Assembly (NCBI GenBank): GCA_000708835.1
Contig: DF237174.1
Coordinates: forward strand, 1-64,000
DNA length: 64,000 nucleotides
Direction: 5' to 3'
Source of the DNA: Klebsormidium nitens
Lineage: Eukaryota; Streptophyta; Klebsormidiophyceae; Klebsormidiales; Klebsormidiaceae
Below are positions 1 to 11,557 of the stretch, piece by piece. Under the pieces are notes generated by a model. The model had not been told where the DNA came from. It saw only the letters and a list, made by a program, of their open reading frames with translations, and did no database searches. The stretch's first letter is position 1; each line of letters opens with the position of its first letter. The position numbers and the translations under genes are program-made.

Positions 1-120
1 CCGTCTTGCAGACAGCCACGCAGTGCGTCGTTAAGACGTAACCACCGCCGTTTCGCTAACTCGCGGTCAACTAAATCCTGTCGAGAACGAGGTTAGGCTT
101 AACCAGTCGTAATCGTTACA

Positions 121-148
121 GGGTGCCACTTCAAAGTGACGGTACCCT
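121..148 (-). repeat. Terminal-repeat copy A, GGGTACC family
   Basis: Read on the minus strand this stretch begins AGGGTACCGTCAC, continues TTTGAAGTGGCACCC, and pairs in inverted orientation with 481-520. It is itself an imperfect hairpin with arms GGGTGCC and GGTACCC. The same terminus, about 80 percent identical by eye, flanks the assembly gap at 11558 and 12483. It is probably an end or remnant of a small inverted-repeat transposon; no target-site duplication could be fixed. Confidence 0.5.
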
Positions 149-480
149 AACGTCCAATCATCAGTTTCCGGTGAGTTCTACCTGTATGACTTATACGTAG
201 GGCGGGTGTTCTGCAGCACTGACAGATAGGTAGGTTACCTATCTTGCCGTGCTGTGCAGTGTGCACTGTACACTGTGTACAGTGTAGATACTAGGACTGT
301 GATTGGCATGTCCTAGTCTCTACTGAGAGTCTAGAGTGGTCAAATCCGTACCGACTCCCACGTACCGTAGCTCCAACGCCTCAACATTGCGTCGGGACTC
401 GGGAGCCAGTCCGCTGCACATGTACCGGGTAGCCGGGCCTCTTCCCCGGGGCGCAAACCTTGGCGGGGCCCGACCGCCCA

Positions 481-520
481 AGGGTACGGTACGTACCGTC
501 ATTGTGAAGTGGCACCGTGG
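481..520 (+). repeat. Terminal-repeat copy B, GGGTACC family
   Basis: This is the inverted partner of 121-148. It starts AGGGTAC, carries an extra GGTACGTAC of about 9 bases, then continues CCGTCATTGTGAAGTGGCAC. The core CCGTCA-TTGAAGTGGCACC is shared with copy A, with two mismatches. The roughly 330 bases between the two copies contain no recognised gene. Confidence 0.5.
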
Positions 521-1681
521 TACGTACAGGAAGCGTAGGTACCTAGTATACCTGTAAGTTGTAACCTAGGCCATGCGTACTTTCTCAAAGGGCGACAACC
601 CCCCCCCCCTCAGGTGCCTAGCCAGTCGAAGATATATACCTATATCGCGTCATGCAAGCCTATGGCCTCACGTAAGCTACCTAGGAAGCAAAGAATCGTC
701 CAGAAAACGGAGTGTGAATCAGGGAATTTGTGACCATCGTACCGAACTTGCTGTAGATCGTCAAAAAAAGTAAGGAGGATATTCACATTCTTTGACAAGC
801 GGAATCGGGTAATCGGGTCAAAATATTTGCGGGATTTTGCCCTGCGCTTTTAGCGGTGGACAAAAAGCCAGGGCTACGCCCCGGTCCCCAGCCCCACAGG
901 CCACGGCCCAGGTGCAAAGGCCTGAAGTAACCCGCTCCCTCCCCCACGCTAAGTTGCATGGTGCATCAGGTATACCAAGTCTCAGACCCCCCCCCGCATC
1001 AGAATACCTACCCGGCGCGCGCGGCGTGCCCTTCGCTTCAAGTTAGCTAGCCGCGCTTGCTCGGGCCGGGCCCCCGGGCCATGCGCGATACCTACGTAGG
1101 CGCTGCTGCGCTACCGGCTGCCACCCCGAGGGCACTCTTTGCCCCGATCGAGCCCCGGGAGACCTCGATATACCCGGGGACTGGGTTGAGATTCAACCCT
1201 GTAATTAATTTCATTGGTGTTTGTGACTTGTCAGAAGATGCCGTACTCAAGGAATCAGTGCAGCTGATTGACGTCCGGAACCGGCGAGCAGTCGGCGGCC
1301 CGCCGACGGTCCTTTGATAACCAGGATCATACCGGTATCCTGTAGATCGAATCATCGAACGCTAGTAGGAACGCTAAATTTAATTTGGCCGGCAGAGCTT
1401 CGAAGTCTTCACTTCTGTTTGGTCTGTACACTGTACGCCTAATAATGCAATAAACCAGCGCCATGGCAAAACGATCGTTCAAAGTCGTCACAGGGTCCCT
1501 GCACGATAAGGGTCCAGATATCAGCACTGGCGGGCCAACTCAGACTACGATCACTTACACTGCCAACAGTCTGATGATTGGAGAAGATTCCCAACCCTTG
1601 CAGCAGCTGCTTGAACTGCCTAGCTGAGACTAGCGCCTCAGGAGGGCTGCAGCCAACTTCGGCTGAATCACTGGCAGCAGC

Positions 1682-1688
1682 TATAAAT
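1682..1688 (+). promoter_or_regulatory. Candidate TATA box for the 1791 gene
   Basis: TATAAAT lies about 100 bases upstream of the chosen ATG at 1791, in a plausible position for a core promoter with a 5' UTR of about 75 bases. This rests only on sequence and spacing. Confidence 0.35.
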
Positions 1689-1790
1689 CAATGCCCCAAG
1701 CGTTCATTTCCACCATTGCAAGAAAACGTCCTTCTTTCCTTCACTCAACAGCGTTCTCCAGATTCTCGGCGACCAGTCCCTCTCACCATC

Positions 1791-3992
1791 ATGGCTTCCC
1801 GCACTGTCGCAGCGGTGCTGCTGGTCGCCCTCCTGGGGGCCGCCGTTGCTCCCTTTGCCCTGGCCGCGCCCCCCCAGACCGTAAGCATTTACTGAAGACT
1901 CAGTGCAGAAATGAACTTACATACTACAGTGTTGCTTCATTTTCTTAGTCTGAGAATTGCAAGGTTTTCTGGACTTCGGTTCGTTTGCAACTTTGTCTTT
2001 GCGTACGTCGGAAAGGCCTGTGAATGCCACTGAGGTGAAAGTTGATGTTTTGAAAGAGGAAGCAATGTGCTTGTGATGTTGCTTGGTACTATTGGTCTCA
2101 AGCTGAATGCTGAATGCTAAATGCTGCCAGCCAGTACACTGCAATGCCGCCTTTCGAAGGCCATTTTACGAGAGACATGGTGTGCACTGGAAATGACTTC
2201 TCCGAGTGACTCCCTACCAGCTGCCTTGAACTGCGTATCTGCATTCTTGGTTGGAACAACATTCTCAGCTTGTTTGCTTTTCTCACCTCTTCCAACTTTG
2301 GTAACTTGACAGTAGAAGCTTGCTTTTTGACTGGTTTTGGTGGAAAGCCCCTTCCCTCTGCAGGGGAACCCCCTTGCTGTCTGACTTTAACCTGACTGAA
2401 AATGTAGTCTGCTCTCATGTTCAAACATATTCAACTGTTCTGTGCCTCTTCCCTGGTCACAAACAGAGGCTAGTGGACAGCATTTGACCTAGAGGCATTC
2501 CTCTTTTTTGATAGTAAAGCGTAAAAGGCAGCATGTCACTCCCTTATGACCCTGATGATCTCAGCTTTGCAGCGTCCCATAGCTAAAGCCTTGAAACCAC
2601 GTGCTCCTTGAACCAGCTTTCCCTTGTTTCCAGATCATCAGGGTCCGCGGAGTTGGGCCCACTTTCAAGCAAGGCGACTACCCCAACGCGGTCGGCACTG
2701 CCAAGGTGAGTCACAGCAAACTTCCTGCTAACTAAGCTTGGTTGGCCTTTGGTTAAGTCTCTTTGTGCTGATGTGATCAGAGGGGTCACTCGCAAAGTTG
2801 AGTCCCCTGTTTCACCACGTTTAAGAAAAGCTACTTCTTGCAGATCTGACTCAGCATAGTTGTCTGAGAACCAGTATGTTTCTCTGTCATTTCCACAATG
2901 CGTCAAACCACTGTTCTCAAGTGACCAGCATTCTACGGAAGATTGCATTCGCGCACATTGGTATATCTTTCTGAGACATCTTCATGACCTGAGCTTGTGT
3001 GACTTAGCTCAAGCTTGGATCTCCCACTGACGTGAGGACCCCTGTTTTGCTGACGTGGATCTTCTCCCAACGTGATTCTTGCGCAGATCTTCAGCTACAC
3101 CGCCTATGACTTCTATGACAAGAGCGTCGTCTACGGCCAGGTGACTGGCAAGTGCGATGTGGTCAACGCCTTCTCCGGAGGCTCTGTGGAGAACTGCCAG
3201 TACTCCTTCGACTTTGACGCAGGCAAGACCCGGACTTCCTTCTACTTTTTTCTGAACTGCATTTTGGTTGCAGGGAAGCTAGGATCAGTATCTGGTGGAA
3301 TAGCTATGTTGCGGTGTTGGCGGAACAGGAGTCATGGGAACAGGCTCAACTTGTTTAGCGCACGAGAAAGCTTAGCTTCCTGAGATGGTTCTAGACGATT
3401 TCAAAGAGAAACGATCGCTTTGCAAAAGCATGTTTGGAGGGGACCTGAGTGGGATCAAAACGGTAAATCTGAGCGGCAACATTTATTGCTAAGCTGAGTG
3501 TTCCATCTTTTTTCAATAGTACATCATTCTGGATATAGTTTCGCAAAGTGTCTTTTGAAATCCGTAGTTTCCCTTCAACCTATCTCGTAGGGTCAGGTAG
3601 TAGTGCCATACCAAGAGGAAAACTCCAAACTTCTGACGTCCCTTTCTTTCCGCACCCAAATCTCCGTTCGAATAGATCCCTGACGTACTAGCTTCCTGGC
3701 TATTGGCTTGGCCTCCGTACTGTGAATTTATAAAGACCCCGCAAGTCTGGGCTTCATCTTTAATGTCACCGCTCTGACGCAAGCCATGACGTCATCTGCT
3801 GCAGGCCAGATCATGGTCATCGGCAACGTGCACACCGACTACCGCCCCGAGAGCTTCCTGGCCCTAGTGGGAGGAACCCGCAGCTACCGCGAGGTCACCG
3901 GGCAGATGCAGCGCCGCGTCATTGCCGCCGACAAGCGTATCTTCCCCAACGAGGACTCTGAGAACGAGTACATCCTGGCACTCAGCGCTTAA
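1791..3992 (+). CDS. Secreted dirigent/AOC-barrel-like protein
   Basis: Four exons: 1791-1880, 2634-2705, 3087-3222 and 3805-3992, phases 0, 0 and 1, giving 161 residues. Residues 1-26 form a clear signal peptide with a long hydrophobic core (LLVALLGAAVAPFALA), so the product is probably secreted. The rest resembles the small eight-stranded barrel of dirigent and allene-oxide-cyclase-like proteins: a central YDFYDKS segment, two cysteines (GKCDVV and ENCQYSF), a GQIMVIGN strand and an LVGGTRSYREVTGQ segment that recalls the family's GGTG-containing strand. Family members steer phenoxy-radical coupling or cyclise oxylipins; which, if either, applies here cannot be told. Intron 3 has a GC donor (AG|GCAAGA) with a normal AG acceptor. 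The frame is open upstream of 1791 but has no earlier ATG next to a TATA box. Family assignment is by motif impression, without an alignment. Confidence 0.6.
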
Positions 3993-5645
3993 GTGATGGG
4001 GACACAGAAGTGCCCGGTGCAAATTGTACCGGGCGGAGCTGTCGGTAAAGTTTAGTACGCCGAGGTTGTCCGCAGTTTGTAACGGGTCCGGCGAGAGAAG
4101 GAGAGTCGGAGTGGATTCAATTAGTCGTTGAATAAGATGTATGCTTCATTCGAGCATGCTCTTTAGGGTCGGGTTTCTAGTACAGTTGTCGAAGACTCCG
4201 TTTGCTTGAAAGTGAGTTGTAAAACGGACTTCAGTCAACAAGTATTTAGTTTTAAGATTTTGTAGCGGCATTTATAATAGGTTCGGTTGGAGGAGATGAT
4301 TGCATTGGTGTAGGGTTCGTGGAGGATTCGTAGCCCCAACCGAACCGTATCTAACATACTAGACTTTTCTTGTCAAGGGGATTAAACTGGACATATCAAA
4401 ACCCTTGATATGTTCACAGGTTAAATTATGTTTGATTGCGAAAAGCCTTGCCGAGAATTTGATGCATGAATTTCTTTCTTGCCATGCATGTTGTTTTTCA
4501 ACAATGATTGTCAGCCAGGCACCGCACTCAATTAAAGTCGACGTCTGTCCGCATCGAGCTGCGGACACATCAATGATTCCAGGCAAGCGTATACGAGTTG
4601 CACCTACTTATGTTCGTACCAAAGCAGGCCCTCCATGCAATTGGGTATGGCCGGTGGCCATCAATGCAGTTTAGTATAGTAGAACTGGCAGCGCTTGTGG
4701 GAGAGGTGTAGAACAGACAAACTTGAACCCAATGACCAGCTACCCTTCAGATCCGAGTCCTCGCGACGGTGCACTCTCAAATTGGTGGTTTTTTTGTACT
4801 CTGGAGTCGCGCAGAATAAACAATTAAGATTAGCGTACGTCAAAAAAGGCCTTTCAGGGGGAAAATTGCCAACATGAACTGGCGCCAGGTCGTTGTCCAG
4901 TTCTTCAGGTGAATGTTTTCTGTTCAGGATCTCATGTGACCATGACAGCGCGTATAATTGTCCTCTATAGCTGGCAACTTCGAATATCAGACGCGCGAAA
5001 GGCCGCCCTGCCTTTGGAAAGTGCAGCATCATTCAATCAATCGATTTCGATGCCTATGCATGTTACGCAACAAATCCAACGAGGTTTCTGGTTCAAGATT
5101 AAGAACGTATTTAAATGCTGGCATGTGTTTCAGTACATGTGGTGAGATCATTCTCTTCGATTGCACGTGCATTCCTCGATAGACAAATAGCATTCGTTAA
5201 TCACTGAGTCATGTATGCAGACCTAATTAGAGCCGTCCGAAAGTTCCGAAGTTGATCGAAGCTGCAGTGCCTCGGTCGGAACACATCTTGCCGCGCCATC
5301 CAATCACTTTCAGCATGAGGCAGTGACGCGTTAACATTGGCTGACGGTGTAGGTATATGCTTTCTTGTAGAGACTCATACATGCCCAGTCTGTGCAGGTC
5401 ACTAATCGATATAAAGAAACCAATCTCTCTCCCTCGCGTTCAGCAGGAGTCCCATGCACATGATGCATGCAACTTCGCGGTTAAGTCAGAATGAGGCAGA
5501 ACCAGATTCGGTCTCTTGCATATACCCCTCACTTCCCTAGCTGGGGCGAAGCCGACAAGATAAGCACTTGGCGTGCACATTAGTCTATGGAGCCCTGTAC
5601 ATTAACGCTTTAATGTACAAACCGGTCCGAGTTGCGAGCAAGGCG
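3993..5645. other. Convergent intergenic region
   Basis: The region lies between the 3' ends of the dirigent-like gene and the ARG1-like gene. Only short, unsupported frames occur on either strand. I see no RNA gene or repeat. It must hold the 3' UTRs and polyadenylation sites of both neighbours. Confidence 0.6.
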
Positions 5646-8600
5646 TTATTGTTTGCTTGACAAGGACTTAACCCCCCACCATCTCTTCTTTCTCTTTTTC
5701 TCCGCCGACGGCGACGCGTCCTCGTCCTCAACTTCCTCTGTAAACGGCTGCGGCAACACTTCCGAAGAGAACTCCGCGTAGATCTTGTCGCGGAGACCTA
5801 GGAGCTCGTCGACTTGCTTCTTCTCCACCGCGTACTTTTGTGTGACCTCCGCGTACTTCGCAACAGCCTGCAAGCCGAACAGGACAGGACGTAATGACCA
5901 GAAAGGAAGAGCGTCTAGGTCCGGAACGAAAGTCGGAGTCGAGGCAGCTTTCCAACCTTGTCGAACGTGTCCCTTTCAGAAACAGATCTTTTGACCCTCT
6001 CTGATCTCAGCATTTCGCCCAAAAACCTTTTCTTCGAATTGATATACGCGTTCGGGCCTCCGCCCGCAACTGTTCGACCGTTCAAGCGTCCGGCTATGCC
6101 AATAAAACGCATCCTAGAAAAGGCCACCGCGGGCCCCTCCGACAAGAACTGTTTTTGTACGACGCTGAGCATGCGCCTCGCGCCTCTCGACGCTCTTCAT
6201 AAAATGGAACGGATTAACGCGGGAGAAAGACTGATCCGAGCAGTGCAAGGACCCGTACAGACCGGACTCTTTTTCCGGGCACTATTCCGAGCGCCCCTAG
6301 AGACTGCGATGCGTGGTTATCCGTTGCAATTGAGCACGGGGGAAGATGCCGTCACAAACGCCGCGAAATCCGGAACACGTAGAATCTCCGGGACGGGTTC
6401 GGGCGCTTACGTCTCGGTAGACCGTCTCGAAGGCCTTGAGGTCGTTCCGCTTGTCCAGCAGGATCCGCTCGATGTTCTCCACCTTGTCCTTCACTTCCGC
6501 GATCTTATCCACCACTAACGCCTCGATCGAGTACGTCGCGCTCTTGAAAAAGTTGTCGCCTGCGGCATGACGTCACTCAAAGTTAGCCTTACGTCAGATT
6601 GCACCTTGCGTCGATCCTGACCCCAGTGACCTCCGCAATCTTATCCACCTCAATCGAGTATGTCGCACTTCGTCGCCTGCAGACATGACGTCACTAAAAA
6701 TGAGACGGACGTCACATTGCGCGGATCTTCTGTATAACCAGCGCCGCTATTGAGTACGTTGCGCTCTTGAAAAGATTGTCGCCTGCGGGCATTACGTCAC
6801 TTGGGGTCAGCCAGCACGCTCAGACAAGCTAATTCAAACACGGGAAGCTCGATCGTCATCACAGATCCGACTGTATAAATGTCCTGTGGTATACATACTA
6901 GTGGTATACTGACTTTGATTTGGCCGACTTTAGAGTTCTGTGACACACTTTGATTGGCGTCGCTAGCGCATCCGTTCTCTTGTGCCGACACCTCGCGCTC
7001 ATGACTAGTTTCCAGGCGAGACGCGATTCAGCTGATTATGTTTTTGGCTTTGCAGCCCGTATGCACATGCGAAAATGTCAACCATAATTGTCCTTCTAAT
7101 GCATGTTTTTGCCAGCTTTGAAAGACCAGTGAGAGAAGCGATAGCCCCCTCATATGGAACTTCAGATCCTAGACGATTGATGAATCTTCTCTTCGGTGTT
7201 TTAAACCATTACTCGGGTACCTCATGAACCCTGAGAAGGAGGCTCCGGGTAAAGATAACAAACTGCGGCCGCTCACCATACACCGCAAAGATATGCTCCC
7301 CCGCGTCTAGTCGCGTCACCTCAGCCGGTTGAAGCCCGTCTAACCGCTTGAACAGCGCGGCTTCTGGGTCTTTTGCTACATGCAGCTGTGACGAAACACT
7401 GGTTTAGTGGGGTGGGGTTAGCGAGGGGGACTCGTTGGCGACGCGGAGTCTGAGAAACGAAGCCGCTTGGCCAGGCAGGGTTTGGAAGCGCAGGCGGTCA
7501 GGGAGGGGGGGTTTGGAAAGCGAAGCCGGATGGCGAAAGGAAACCTGGAGAACGAGGGTGCTCAACGAGGTGGCGGAAAGAGCACAAGGTCGGTTAGTAC
7601 GATTTGGTGACGAACCAAAGCCGGTTAGCGGGTAACGAGTTGGAAAGGAAGCCAGCTAGCGATGCGGTGTATGTCCGTTCAAGTTTGCAACGCGGGCTGG
7701 AAAAGATGCCGGTAGCGATGCGGGTTGCGGCACTCGAAGCAACGAGGCAGGGTCTGAGGTTTGAAGCGGGTTAGCAGGTAAGACAGTCCCATTTAAGAAA
7801 ACCACTTGGCAAGGCAGAGTTCCGATGTATGGGGCCAATGCAATCGACTCTTTATTAGGGGATTTTGACCACGTCCAATCACACGCGGATGTTCGACTGC
7901 GACAATCAAGTGCCTGAAAAGCAAAGGGGAGCTTTCTCCAAAGAAGTTCTCGTCTCCGCAAGGGCGCGACGGAGTCGACCAACACAGCGACGTTGATGCT
8001 GGTGATAGGCAGGCACATTTTGAAGAAACGCAAGGCTGTGATTCGTTTTCACAAGATTCATCCGACCTGACCAAAATGCATTTCAGGAGTGGCGTCGGTC
8101 ATCGCAAGAAGGCACCCGAAATCGTTTCGTCGCTCAAACTGGGCCTCTTAAATGCTTCCAATTGGATTTGGCTCCGACTTGTGGGGCCAGGGTCTTAGAG
8201 CTGACCGAGAGCTTACCGGGTTTACTGTCGGGTCTAATCGGTGCAGTTTGAAGTTGAGGAAATAGAAGCCCGCTGCCGTCACTTTCCCGGCTTTCACGCT
8301 GTCTTCTTGCGCGACAAGGTTATAGCCCCCCACTTGAGGATCGGGGTCGAAGAGCAACAACTGGAGACACAGGTTGCGTGTTTTGACGGACTGTTCGCAT
8401 AACCCAAATCTTTCGCTGATCGAAGAATCACGACAACATTGCGTCAAAAAACGCTCCCCTTGAAGCAGTTCAATGCAACTACTTGGCAATGAGCAAGCAG
8501 AGAGTCTGCGCAGCGTTTCTGCTTGCTTTCACCAGCACAATACGCCTTCCTCACCTTACCCCCCCCAACCCCACCTTTAGCCTTTCATGGAAGATTGGAT

Positions 8601-10965
8601 TATAATCTCAGGGACACACGTCGCAAGCAGCAAACTGATGTCAATGATCCGCAAACATAGTGATGGGCAGAAAAAAGTCCCCCTGGGCAAGTCGTTGAAT
8701 CCCCAGAACAATCGAAGTTTCCACTCCAGATACCTATGTCAGGAGTAGGAAGACCTGCATTGAACGCCGGTCTCCACGCACGACCTAGATGGTTGCTTCT
8801 TTCAAAGCTGTACCTCACTGCGTGATAAGAAAGACCAAAGACAACAGCGTACTCTCACCTTGAACTTGCTTTGCGCATGCGACGTCACACGGACCACGAC
8901 GCCTGCGTCAGAGTGCTCTTGAGTGACGACCAGCTTGTAGTAGTTGGCATGCTGCTTTTCCACCTGACAAGCCGCGCCAAAACCACTGTATCAATTTCAA
9001 ACCCCTCTAAGTCGAAGCCCGACTTCCTGACCGCAAAAAGAGCCCTCTAAAAATAAGCAACCAAGCTAAGTGACTTCCGAGTATCTTGGGGTCGCGAGCT
9101 TTGATCTAGATCATTGCGACTGACGGCTGATGTGCCGATGCCTTGCCAAAGCTTTGCCGAGCAAGGAACATGGAGGAGATGGATCTCTCAGCGACGCTTG
9201 AGAAGAGACGAGAAGTAGTGAAGAAATGTCTCCGGCTCACTTTCGCCTGAATTGGGACACCCCAGGGGAGTGTGACAGCTGGCAGTTGACCAGATAAGGC
9301 AGCCTCCAGTATTGACGGAGCCACTGCGCAGTAACACACGTTGTCAGCTGGGAAAGTGCAGTGGTCACACGTAGGTCGACTGTGATTGAGGTACTGACAC
9401 AAAGCATCTGAACTCGTCCGAGACGTACCAGGGAAAGCAAGATTCATGGATGGCGTTGGCTAAAACAGGAAAACTTCGCAAACAAAGATCAGCTACTTGC
9501 GGCGTACGCTGCGGTAGGGAAAGCTACGCTCAAAACCTACCTATGATTCTGGTTTGAATAAGAGAGAGCAGGACCAAAGGGACTTTCGAGATGGTTTGAA
9601 TAAGAGAGAGCAGGACCAAAGGGACTTTCGAGAAGAAACATTCACCAACAGAGAAGCAGTCGGACATGTTGCAGTTCTGCAGGTAGCGGGCGAAAAACCG
9701 CCATATGATGACAATCAGGACAAAGGAGCAGAAACGTTCGGCCGCTACTTCACAATTTGCGGTTCAGACTTGTCAAAGAGCAAAGAAGAAAGTTGCTTGG
9801 AAGCGTCACCTGCCGTCTTGATCGGCACACCCAGCTTGCTAAAAAGAGCGGCGAACATCGTGTTGACAGTCCCCTGACAAAAAAAAGACAACAATCAGAC
9901 TTTCCCAATCAGACGCAATGTTCATTTGGCTGTTACTCCAATACCAAATGCGACGGCTGTGCTTTTATAAACCCACCGAACAGCACAAGTGTCGGCATTG
10001 TCTTTTTACATACCCATAATGCTTGTCGGAAGCGCCAGGTCAATCAGTTTCAACAAATAAACATGTGGCGCATCGACTCCGGCCATTGCTTTGTGCTAGA
10101 TCCTGGTGGTTACTGCCGGTTGATATGTGATTTGCAGTCCTCGGAATCCACTGACTACATGGGAAAGTGGTGGAACGTAGCCTCAGTGCCGGCATCTGAA
10201 TGAATACACCAAGGGGGGCCAGAATGCATTCCTACGAACTCACCAAGCTGGAGAGGTCAAGCTCCATCTCCATTGCTTCCATGTCGACACCCTGCATCGA
10301 CAGATGACTTTTGAATGCCAGAGGTGGTGCGTGAACTTATGCAACCCAGCGTAACTCCTATTGCAATCAGCTGAGCTTTGTACAGGTTGGATATCGCCTC
10401 AAAGATTGAGTTGCTTTAGATAGACTACAACAAGCTGCTAGACAGGCAGTTGCGTCAAAGGTTTTTAAAAGAAGAAGCTTTGAATATGGGCCAAACCTAC
10501 TACACAGGCGAGTTTCGAGACAACCAGACTTACATCATAACCATGCGCGTCGTACTGCCTCTTCTTATCAGGGTCGCTGAGGATTGCATATGCAGTTGCG
10601 ACCTCCTTGAAGGATTCAGTGGCCTCCGGGCTGTCATTCTTATCTGCATTAAAAAGAGGGCATTTGTCTCAAGGTACAAGAGTGGAAACTCCAAGAATGA
10701 TGGCAAATGCTGGAAAGCACAGAAGAACCATCTTTGTGAGATCATGCCCGTCGAGGCATCTGCTGCAGAAAGATCTGACGAGGGAGACATATTGGGGGGT
10801 GAAAGGACGGTTAATTGAGCACCTACCTGGATGAAACTTCAATGCCAGCTTCCGATAAGCGGATTTGATCTGATCAGCAGTTGCGGTCTTAGGAACACCT
10901 AGAATCTCGTATGGATCCCGCTTGAGGGTCTTCTGGCCTGCGCTAAGCTGCGAGCTTTCAGCCAT
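5646..10965 (-). CDS. ARG1: ARG1-like DnaJ (J-domain) protein
   Basis: Ten minus-strand exons: 10827-10965, 10534-10643, 10244-10291, 9810-9873, 9241-9323, 8859-8963, 8217-8360, 7277-7385, 6411-6559 and 5646-5867. All phases agree and encode 390 residues, close to plant ARG1 (about 410). The J domain starts near residue 17 (RDPYEILGV). The HPD motif is H45-P46-D47, with the Asp codon split by intron 1, so Hsp70 stimulation should be intact. The middle matches ARG1 strongly by memory of the family ([41 protein letters not shown]). Residues about 280-345 are a coiled coil, ending in a Lys-rich tail with RWWGVKSL. In Arabidopsis ARG1 is a peripheral membrane co-chaperone needed for root gravity signalling; in an alga the role is unknown. 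Intron 8 carries degenerate copies of exon 9. Other DnaJ families lack this middle and C-terminal part. Confidence 0.92.
6630..6810 (-). repeat. Two tandem copies of ARG1-like exon 9 start
   Basis: The stretches 6630-6724 and 6742-6810, inside intron 8, repeat the end of that intron and the start of exon 9 (6494-6610). Each keeps the CAG|GCGAC acceptor followed by exon-like sequence. Copy 6742-6810 still translates in frame to [12 protein letters not shown], against [12 protein letters not shown] in the real exon, then runs to a stop. Copy 6630-6724 has small deletions that break the frame. They look like degenerate exon duplications, possibly still seen by the spliceosome. Confidence 0.75.
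9550..9633 (+). repeat. Perfect 42-base tandem duplication
   Basis: Two identical 42-base units (9550-9591 and 9592-9633), each beginning TGGTTTGAATAAGAGAGAGC, lie in intron 4 of the ARG1-like gene. Perfect identity indicates a recent local duplication or a length polymorphism. Confidence 0.9.
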
Positions 10966-11557
10966 GGCTCTAGATCAACTCCCTCTCGTGCAACCAGAAG
11001 TGTCCTGCCTCTAGATCTGACTTACCTTAAACCTTTAATGAGCACAATTTCATCGCCCAATCAGTCAAAAGAAGAAAGGCACCGGAAGCGCTTCCTCAGA
11101 TGCTGATGCAGAAGAGCAACAACTACAAGTCTTCAGACACCAGCACGCCCAAATTCCTGATCAAGCAGACAATTGGACGGAACTTGAACGCTCGCTAGCT
11201 GCTGTTTTCAATGCTTCCCCAATCGATGGCTTTCTGTGCTTGTCGCGGTCCTTTCCTTTAGTCTTTTCTCTCTATGTTGACCGACACACAGCGCCCTGCA
11301 GCCCTGGTTCCAGTTGCAAGCTGCCTGGCTGCCTTCCCTTGATTCTTGATTCTTGAAGTTGCAGGCTCAGGCTCTGCAGGGAAAATGAGCAAGGCGAGAT
11401 TCCGAATTGGGAAATTGGTCGCTCCATTCAGAGCGCAGAAAACCAATTCCTTTCAAACAAGCTGTACAACAAGAGCAGAACGGGGCTTGTGGATAATTTC
11501 TAAGGACCACCTGGCGGCGACCTGAACGGGCAAGAACCTGGTCGCTAAAAGAACTAA
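10966..11557. other. Left part of divergent promoter region
   Basis: This is upstream of the ARG1-like gene (-) and, past the gap element, of the Ycf49-like gene (+). It has no credible coding frame. It should contain the ARG1-like promoter and 5' UTR. A short direct repeat of GATTCTT occurs near 11341. Confidence 0.5.

Larger units (their letters stand above)
1..1681. other. Unassigned 5' region of the window
   Basis: I see no convincing gene here. The open frames are short, overlap on both strands and match nothing I recognise. The DNA is rich in short palindromes, for example the GATAGGT/ACCTATC hairpin near 225-245 and alternating CAGTGT/ACACTG runs near 256-285, and has C-runs near 600 and 988. 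Two related inverted-repeat termini at 121-148 and 481-520 are listed separately. It may be repeat-derived sequence ahead of the gene at 1791. Confidence 0.5.

Noticed and set aside
1578-1790. Upstream in-frame extension of the dirigent-like gene
   Set aside because: There is no ATG start, a TATA box lies inside it, and the signal peptide begins at 1791.
5958-6518. 186-codon plus-strand frame
   Set aside because: It runs antisense through ARG1-like exon 9 and intron 9, with no recognisable domain.
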